From Methanomicrobiales archaeon (lineage in GTDB: Archaea > Halobacteriota > Methanomicrobia > Methanomicrobiales > Methanoculleaceae), in assembly GCA_012510335.1 (NCBI GenBank), contig JAAZIF010000361.1:1-5322 (forward strand): a stretch of 5,322 nucleotides of DNA. Direction: 5' to 3'. Shown here piece by piece: positions 1-3,481 of this stretch; positions within the stretch are counted from its first letter, which is position 1, and the number at the start of each line of letters is the position of its first letter. The position numbers and the translations under genes were made by a program. The notes under the pieces were generated by a model that was given only the letters and a program-made list of their open reading frames with translations, was not told where the DNA came from and searched no databases.

Positions 1-1058
1 GACCGGGGACTTCCCGCTCCGCCCCCTTCACCCCCGCAAGTTAAATACCGTTTCTGTCGGGCCGCCTTTTCAGATGCGAGATAGTCACCATACTCAATCA
101 AGGCATCGTCAGGGTAGATCTGGCTCACCGCCTCACTAAGAAGATCAACCCTATAATAACCATAATCCCGTATATTTAGCAAACGTGCTGTATTCCGGTC
201 GATCTGCTTCTGCATCTTCAACCATTCAAAAAATCCTCGATTTCTCTTTGTTCCGACATGGTTTCCTCCCAGGCAATCCAGGCCATGTCCATAAGCAAGG
301 AGATCACGCGCTGAAAGGACATTTTGATCATTGATCGCCTTGCCATAGCTAACGTTTATGTAACAAAGGAAGTTGTCCTCCTCGTACCCCCTCGCTGCAA
401 GGTGCCGCTTCAATGAATTCAGGGTATCAAGGTGGCTCCGCACCATTGTTCCATCAAAATCGATATAGTACGCATTGATCCCGTGATCAAGGTAAAAATC
501 TACAATTTTTCGCGTGTAAAGAGCGGCAACTGTGGGAATATATCCAAGGATATGCTTTTTATTCCGGATCTCAATGCTCTCAATGCAAGATGAGAGATAC
601 TGTAGAAATTCCTCAAAATTATCTCTGTTGATGACTCGTGCCATTTTTGGGGCGGATGGAAGAGGAGTAATATCAGAGTATGAATAGGCGGCATTTGTCA
701 AAATGCCTATCTCATGAGCAGTGGGGTACCGATCGGCCTGTCCCTTGTTTCTAAATTCTATAAAACAGAGGCAAGGCGAGTCATGCGCTTTTTTCCTGAT
801 TCCAATGACCTCTCTGTTCTTCTGCATGGAGTAGGATTTATCTTCATCCATGCGCTTCAGACTCTCATCGTCGAACTTGAAGTAAATCTCATGAAGATTG
901 GTCAGACTCTCTGGAAAATTGGTGCCGGCATAGAAGTCACGCGGATCTATTGCTTTTATCGGCGTTACGATCTTTCCTGCTCCGATATCGACAGTCAGCG
1001 ACCTTAGATCTGTATCATCCGCGCAGGCGTAATCGAGGATTCGAACTTCCTTCGTCAT
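1..1058 (-). CDS. Partial protein of unknown function, weakly tRNA-guanine transglycosylase-like (3' end beyond window)
   Basis: One frame stays open from ATG at 1058 to the window edge: 352 codons with no stop, so the C-terminus is missing. The start is fixed by an ATGA overlap with the stop of the PIN gene upstream, which implies translational coupling; only a weak Shine-Dalgarno sequence precedes it. I do not recognise the family with confidence. Around residues 26-33 the protein reads GAGKIVTP, resembling the GxIxTP start of tRNA-guanine transglycosylases. Around 249-269 it reads SARDLLAYGHGLDCLGGNHVG in part, and the LGGNHVG piece resembles their IGGLSVGE loop. Residues 170-205 (IPTVAAL, VDFYLDHGINAYYIDFDG) look like alternating helices and strands of a TIM barrel. 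The usual C-terminal zinc site would lie outside the window. The last 14 visible residues are Gly-rich (CGGEGGGAG) and sit in abruptly GC-rich DNA, so the real end or a frameshift may be close. The reading frame is well supported; the function is a guess. Confidence 0.72.
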   Translation of the reverse strand, partial: MTKEVRILDYACADDTDLRSLTVDIGAGKIVTPIKAIDPRDFYAGTNFPESLTNLHEIYFKFDDESLKRMDEDKSYSMQKNREVIGIRKKAHDSPCLCFIEFRNKGQADRYPTAHEIGILTNAAYSYSDITPLPSAPKMARVINRDNFEEFLQYLSSCIESIEIRNKKHILGYIPTVAALYTRKIVDFYLDHGINAYYIDFDGTMVRSHLDTLNSLKRHLAARGYEEDNFLCYINVSYGKAINDQNVLSARDLLAYGHGLDCLGGNHVGTKRNRGFFEWLKMQKQIDRNTARLLNIRDYGYYRVDLLSEAVSQIYPDDALIEYGDYLASEKAARQKRYLTCGGEGGGAGSPR

Positions 1059-1549
1059 ATCAATAACCCTTGCAGAACTTCTTCTTTAATGTGGAACGAT
1101 GATTGCAGAAATTTGTGGTACATGTCACGACATTCTTCACCTGTTAGAGCGAGCAGCTCTTTCTCCCAGAGTATCAGGCCGACCGTGCCTGTGACTCTGA
1201 GCTGCAGTGTATCTCGTAGGTTCCGCGCTCGCTCATCTATGACGCAGTAATACCGGTTTCCGCCTTTTTTTTCAGCCATTCCAGCAGAGAGGACGCTGAG
1301 CTCGCCCTTATGCATCCAGGGGTAACGTTTCAAGAGACGTTCGTAGCACTCTGTATCGCTGTTTTCCACGACAACAATACTCTCATATGCTTCAAAGTGC
1401 CTGAATGTTTCAGGGTTTTCCTGGATCTCTTCATACACCTGAGGGGTGACGCTGAGCTGGTAACCAAGAGATTTGCAGACATCCAATACTTTAGGATACT
1501 CAATCTCCCGGAAGATGCAGACAATGGATGATGTATCAAAGACCTTCAT
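1055..1549 (-). CDS. PIN-domain ribonuclease toxin, DUF3368-like
   Basis: A 164-residue PIN-domain protein, probably a metal-dependent RNase acting as the toxin of a toxin-antitoxin pair. The visible acidic residues fit the PIN active site: D5 in MKVFDTSSIV, E40/E41 in the VYEEI helix, E83 in KGELSVL and D105 in CVIDERARN. The stretch GELSVL, then IDERAR, then VTGTVGLI (about 82-126) follows the pattern of the DUF3368 family, whose usual partners are UPF0175 antitoxins. The gene directly upstream ends in a UPF0175-like segment, which supports the pairing. The ATG at 1549 overlaps the stop of that gene as ATGA, and a GGTGAGG sequence lies just before it. Its own TGA overlaps the next ATG in the same way, placing it in the middle of a three-gene operon. 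The catalytic residues look intact, so the toxin could be active. The RNA target cannot be read from the sequence. Confidence 0.87.
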   Translation of the reverse strand: MKVFDTSSIVCIFREIEYPKVLDVCKSLGYQLSVTPQVYEEIQENPETFRHFEAYESIVVVENSDTECYERLLKRYPWMHKGELSVLSAGMAEKKGGNRYYCVIDERARNLRDTLQLRVTGTVGLILWEKELLALTGEECRDMYHKFLQSSFHIKEEVLQGLLI

Positions 1550-2127
1550 GCCTCACCCTTGAGGTAGTCAAGGTATGACTCCATGTTCATTCCGGCGAGA
1601 AACGCAGCTTTCGCGAGGCTTACTTTCCCTTTCTGGTAAAGTGAGGTTGAGAGCGGGGCTCTCCTCCTGACGATATCGAGGAGTCTGGCGGATTCTGGGG
1701 CATATTCAGGGAAGGTAATGTAGATAAAGAGGAGAAGTTCATCGCTGGTGAGGTCATTGATAAACGCCTTGAAGTCTTCAATTGCCGCAGTTTCATCAGC
1801 TGAGAATGCTGAACGCACACTCTCCCAGACCTGGACTCCCTCAGGGGTGATGGTATAGTGTCCTCTCGACTTCCTGACAAGTCCCAGCGAAATAAGCTCT
1901 GCCAGAGCAACCTCGGCAGGTTCACTATACGGCCCAAAGATATGAGGGATGAAATCTGCATCATCGCCAACCCGCTCTATATAGTTTGCAATAAGGAAGA
2001 GTTCTTTCTGAAATGCAACATCTCCTCGAACGGCAGAGCTACCTCTCGCATGTAGCAGGTGTAGAACTGCTATACCAAGATCAGAGAGACTATCAGCGAT
2101 TTCATCCGGGGTGAACTCCACGGGCAT
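1546..2127 (-). CDS. Fused antitoxin: Panacea/YwgA-like N-terminus with UPF0175-like C-terminus
   Basis: First gene of the left operon, about 193 residues. Counting from the ATG, residues 35-100 carry the pattern FQKELFLIANY, then HIFGPYSEPAEVAL, then a helix ending SLGLVRK and YTITPEG. This resembles the helical domain of YwgA/Panacea (DUF4065)-type proteins, where a hydrophobic QK helix precedes a GPYS motif. The last 35 residues (LYQKGKVSLAKAAFLAGM, then SYLDYLKGE) match the UPF0175 pattern, a helix-turn-helix-like antitoxin usually paired with DUF3368 PIN toxins. The toxin-like gene follows with an ATGA overlap, so this is most likely its antitoxin and operon repressor. Three starts are possible: TTG 2130 directly abuts the Shine-Dalgarno sequence and is unlikely; ATG 2127 is chosen; GTG 2121 has better spacing from it. 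Both domain assignments come from motif memory, not a profile search. Confidence 0.83.
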   Translation of the reverse strand: MPVEFTPDEIADSLSDLGIAVLHLLHARGSSAVRGDVAFQKELFLIANYIERVGDDADFIPHIFGPYSEPAEVALAELISLGLVRKSRGHYTITPEGVQVWESVRSAFSADETAAIEDFKAFINDLTSDELLLFIYITFPEYAPESARLLDIVRRRAPLSTSLYQKGKVSLAKAAFLAGMNMESYLDYLKGEA

Positions 2128-2136
2128 CAACTCCTC
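2126..2136 (-). promoter_or_regulatory. Ribosome binding site that leaves the antitoxin start ambiguous
   Basis: The minus strand reads GAGGAGTTGATGCCCGTG. GGAGTTGAT differs at one base from the archaeal consensus GGAGGTGAT, and its end overlaps ATG 2127. The GGAG core lies 3 nt before that ATG but 9 nt before the in-frame GTG at 2121, so GTG could be the true start. Confidence 0.55.
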
Positions 2137-2181
2137 TTATCGGGGCCGATCCGCCCCTATGACATTCAGTTTAGCGGTAAG

Positions 2182-2190
2182 CTTATAAAG
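2182..2190 (-). promoter_or_regulatory. Probable TATA box of the left three-gene operon
   Basis: The minus strand reads CTTTATAAG, a good archaeal TATA element. Typical spacing of about 25-27 nt would start the transcript near 2160 and give a leader of roughly 30 nt containing the Shine-Dalgarno sequence. The element lies exactly at the edge of the 155-bp repeat. It is proposed from sequence and spacing only. Confidence 0.5.
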
Positions 2191-2344
2191 TAGTTATGTG
2201 TTGCTGTATTCTTGGGATTTGTGGTGCAAAAGTGTAAAGGTGGGGGCCGGCGAGGAGGCAGAACCCCCTCACCGGACCGCCCGCTCGATCAGCGCGGTCT
2301 CTTCTTCGGTTAATCCATAGAGTTCATAGACCAGCGCATCGATC
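2190..2344. repeat. 155-bp direct repeat, copy 1 (methyltransferase 3' end plus flank)
   Basis: Matches 3327-3481 at a constant offset of 1137 bp with no gaps and 7 mismatches (2253, 2262, 2264, 2268, 2275, 2278, 2296 by hand alignment). Positions 2190-2252 are identical over 63 bp. Reading leftwards on the minus strand, it contains the last 24 codons and stop of the methyltransferase gene, then 79 bp of non-coding flank ending at the TATA box of the left operon. Beyond 2344 the two copies diverge abruptly. Confidence 0.95.
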
Positions 2345-2358
2345 ACCTCTGCACTCAT
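2269..2358 (-). pseudogene. Remnant of the C-terminus of the type IIG methyltransferase gene
   Basis: The minus strand carries a short open frame, ATG 2358 to TGA 2269, of 29 codons. Its last 24 residues (from IDALVYELYG to IERAVR) equal the end of the methyltransferase gene at 3406 except for one Thr-for-Ile change; two of the three base differences in this part are silent. The five residues before that (MSAEV) may be a diverged version of the FISREI segment of the full gene with six codons missing between, but this is weak. No methylase motif remains upstream, so it is a gene-end scar, not a functional methylase. Whether the 29-residue peptide is made is unknown. Confidence 0.8.
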
Positions 2359-2637
2359 AAAGGAAAGCTTGGGCCGCCTACACTACGATACTCGCGACTT
2401 AGATGCATGAAGAATATCCAAACGGGTACAACAAGTTATATCTCTTATTTGACTTCACCGAAAGATATAATAACTACTTCATGCGGAAAATCGAGATTTG
2501 ACAATTATCCCAAGGGTATATCGTCACTCTGACGTAAAATAATTGCATCGCATTATCGATTAGATGAACAGCGCTGCCGGCGATCCACCTTCGCTATCAG
2601 TCGGAAGAGCCGGTTCACTGTATCCCGGGGAGGGGGC
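2359..2637. other. AT-rich stretch without a convincing gene
   Basis: Between the methyltransferase remnant and the small antitoxin-like gene I see no frame with a good start, ribosome site and protein-like content on either strand. The longest notable frame is a 32-codon plus-strand one at 2403-2501 with no Shine-Dalgarno sequence. An imperfect inverted repeat (2434-2443 with 2463-2475, three-base bulge) lies in the most AT-rich part. The right end, about 2565-2637, turns GC-rich again. It is probably degraded or junction DNA. Confidence 0.5.
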
Positions 2638-2684
2638 GAGCGCCGGAAGAAAACTCAGGTAGAGTCTTCTTTCTTCCGGCGCTC
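2638..2684 (-). terminator. 15-bp hairpin straddling the stop codon; possible terminator or RNA-stabilising stem
   Basis: Positions 2638-2652 (GAGCGCCGGAAGAAA) and 2670-2684 are a perfect 15-bp inverted repeat with a 17-nt loop. On the minus strand the first arm encodes the residues ERRKK of the small protein, the loop holds the stop codon, and the second arm lies after the stop. There is only a short T-run (GTTTTC) nearby and archaeal termination mostly relies on T-tracts, so the stem may instead protect the transcript 3' end. Confidence 0.45.
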
Positions 2685-2864
2685 CAGGATCCCTGCAACA
2701 ACTGCATCGAGATCCTCCTCAAGCCAGGTTTTGCGTTCTTTCGTATAATCTCCGCTTCCGTGGGAATAGCTCTGGATGAACCTTATCGCATCTGCAGGTC
2801 CAAGATTCTTTACCAGTACTTCAAATCCCTGGATCCTGATCTCATTGAGTGTCTTTACTTCCAT
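2655..2864 (-). CDS. Small PIN-partner protein, probable antitoxin
   Basis: A 69-residue soluble protein. The start at ATG 2864 is well supported: a full GGAGGTGA Shine-Dalgarno lies 6 nt upstream, inside the end of the PIN gene. The two genes overlap by 23 nt in different frames, implying coupled translation. The core pattern LNEIRIQGFEVLVKNLGPAD, then IRFIQ, then GSGDYTKER and a tryptophan resembles a family of short uncharacterised proteins I recall next to PIN-domain genes in bacteria and archaea; I cannot name the family. No clear DNA-binding motif is seen. The C-terminus is strongly charged (ERRKKED). An antitoxin role is inferred from size, overlap and partner. If it is the antitoxin, the order is toxin first, opposite to the usual vapBC order. 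Confidence 0.8.
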   Translation of the reverse strand: MEVKTLNEIRIQGFEVLVKNLGPADAIRFIQSYSHGSGDYTKERKTWLEEDLDAVVAGILERRKKEDST

Positions 2865-3300
2865 TGGCTGTCACCTCCATGAGCCACTCTACAGGATTGT
2901 GTGTTTCGATAGAGATCTTATCCGCATGCCTCATAATAACCTTTGCGAGGGTATCATCAGCTGTAATAAACACAGCACCGGCGCTCTCAGCAGATGCAAG
3001 GTGCAGAGCATCAAATGCATCAATGCCTAACTCATAGAATATTCGGGCACGGTTCACGATCGCCTCATCGATCACAATCCGCTCCTGTGCAAATTGCAGG
3101 AGGTTCTCAACAGATCTTCTCTTCTCCTCGCCTGGAATTTTAGCGATCTCGTATTCGATTGCTTCACTCGCAACCAGATTCCAACCTCCTGTGCATCCAT
3201 TGAGGATTGCGATCACAGCTTCTGCCTCCATCCTGATACGGTAAAATCTTTGATCGTCAAACGGTCGGCACAGGCTGCAAACGTCTAAATAGACTTTCAT
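2842..3300 (-). CDS. PIN-domain ribonuclease toxin (VapC-like)
   Basis: A 152-residue PIN-domain protein, likely a Mg/Mn-dependent RNase. Acidic residues fit the family: D6 in MKVYLDVCSL, E46/E49 in the SEAIEYEI helix, D94/D97 in GIDAFDALHLASAES, and D115/D116 in FITADDTLAK. The DALHLA and ITADD signatures are typical PIN features; the catalytic set looks complete. It differs clearly from the other PIN gene of this window, which has the DUF3368 pattern, so the two are not recent duplicates. ATG 3300 is chosen because no other start precedes the conserved MKVYLD. A TATA-like box about 22 nt upstream and the lack of a Shine-Dalgarno suggest a leaderless or nearly leaderless transcript. It is co-transcribed with the overlapping small partner. 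The target RNA cannot be inferred. Confidence 0.88.
   Translation of the reverse strand: MKVYLDVCSLCRPFDDQRFYRIRMEAEAVIAILNGCTGGWNLVASEAIEYEIAKIPGEEKRRSVENLLQFAQERIVIDEAIVNRARIFYELGIDAFDALHLASAESAGAVFITADDTLAKVIMRHADKISIETHNPVEWLMEVTANGSKDTQ
2871..2878 (-). promoter_or_regulatory. Perfect archaeal Shine-Dalgarno inside the PIN gene
   Basis: The minus strand reads GGAGGTGA, matching the anti-Shine-Dalgarno at the 16S rRNA 3' end, 6 nt before ATG 2864. It lies within codons for MEVT near the end of the PIN gene and decides the start of the small partner. It is much stronger than anything before the PIN start, so the partner is probably translated at a higher rate than the toxin. Confidence 0.8.
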
Positions 3301-3316
3301 CTCTTCCCCGATCTTT

Positions 3317-3327
3317 GCTTTATAGTG
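3317..3327 (-). promoter_or_regulatory. Probable TATA box of the PIN/small-partner operon
   Basis: The minus strand reads CACTATAAAGC, centred about 22 nt before ATG 3300. At normal archaeal spacing the transcript would begin at or within a few bases of the start codon, consistent with the absence of a ribosome site. It sits at the edge of repeat copy 2, as the other operon's TATA box does at copy 1. Confidence 0.45.
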
Positions 3328-3481
3328 TAGTTATGTGTTGCTGTATTCTTGGGATTTGTGGTGCAAAAGTGTAAAGGTGGGGGCCGGCGGGGAGGCAGGA
3401 TCCCTTCACCGAACAGCCCGCTCGATCAGCGCGATCTCTTCTTCGGTTAATCCATAGAGTTCATAGACCAGCGCATCGATC
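3327..3481. repeat. 155-bp direct repeat, copy 2 (in place at the methyltransferase 3' end)
   Basis: The partner of 2190-2344, with 148/155 identical bases by hand alignment. Positions 3406-3481 encode the last residues and stop of the intact methyltransferase gene; 3327-3405 is its 3' flank and the upstream region of the PIN operon. This is the copy joined to the full-length gene. The segment between corresponding points of the two copies is 1137 bp and contains the PIN/small-partner operon. Confidence 0.95.

Noticed and set aside
500..694. A 64-codon minus-strand open frame
   Set aside because: It is another frame of the partial left gene, which continues through the same DNA without a stop from 1058.
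714..1007. A 97-codon plus-strand open frame
   Set aside because: It is opposite to the longer minus-strand gene that is open to the window edge and coupled by ATGA to the PIN gene. It has no ribosome site or family pattern.
2403..2501. A 32-codon plus-strand frame starting MHEEYPNGYNK
   Set aside because: It has no Shine-Dalgarno sequence, is preceded directly by a stop, and lies in AT-rich junction DNA. It is too short to judge and I recognise no family.
2190..3481. CRISPR array or insertion sequence
   Set aside because: There are only two long repeat copies 1137 bp apart, with no short regular spacing. There is no transposase, and no terminal inverted repeats were seen at the unit ends.
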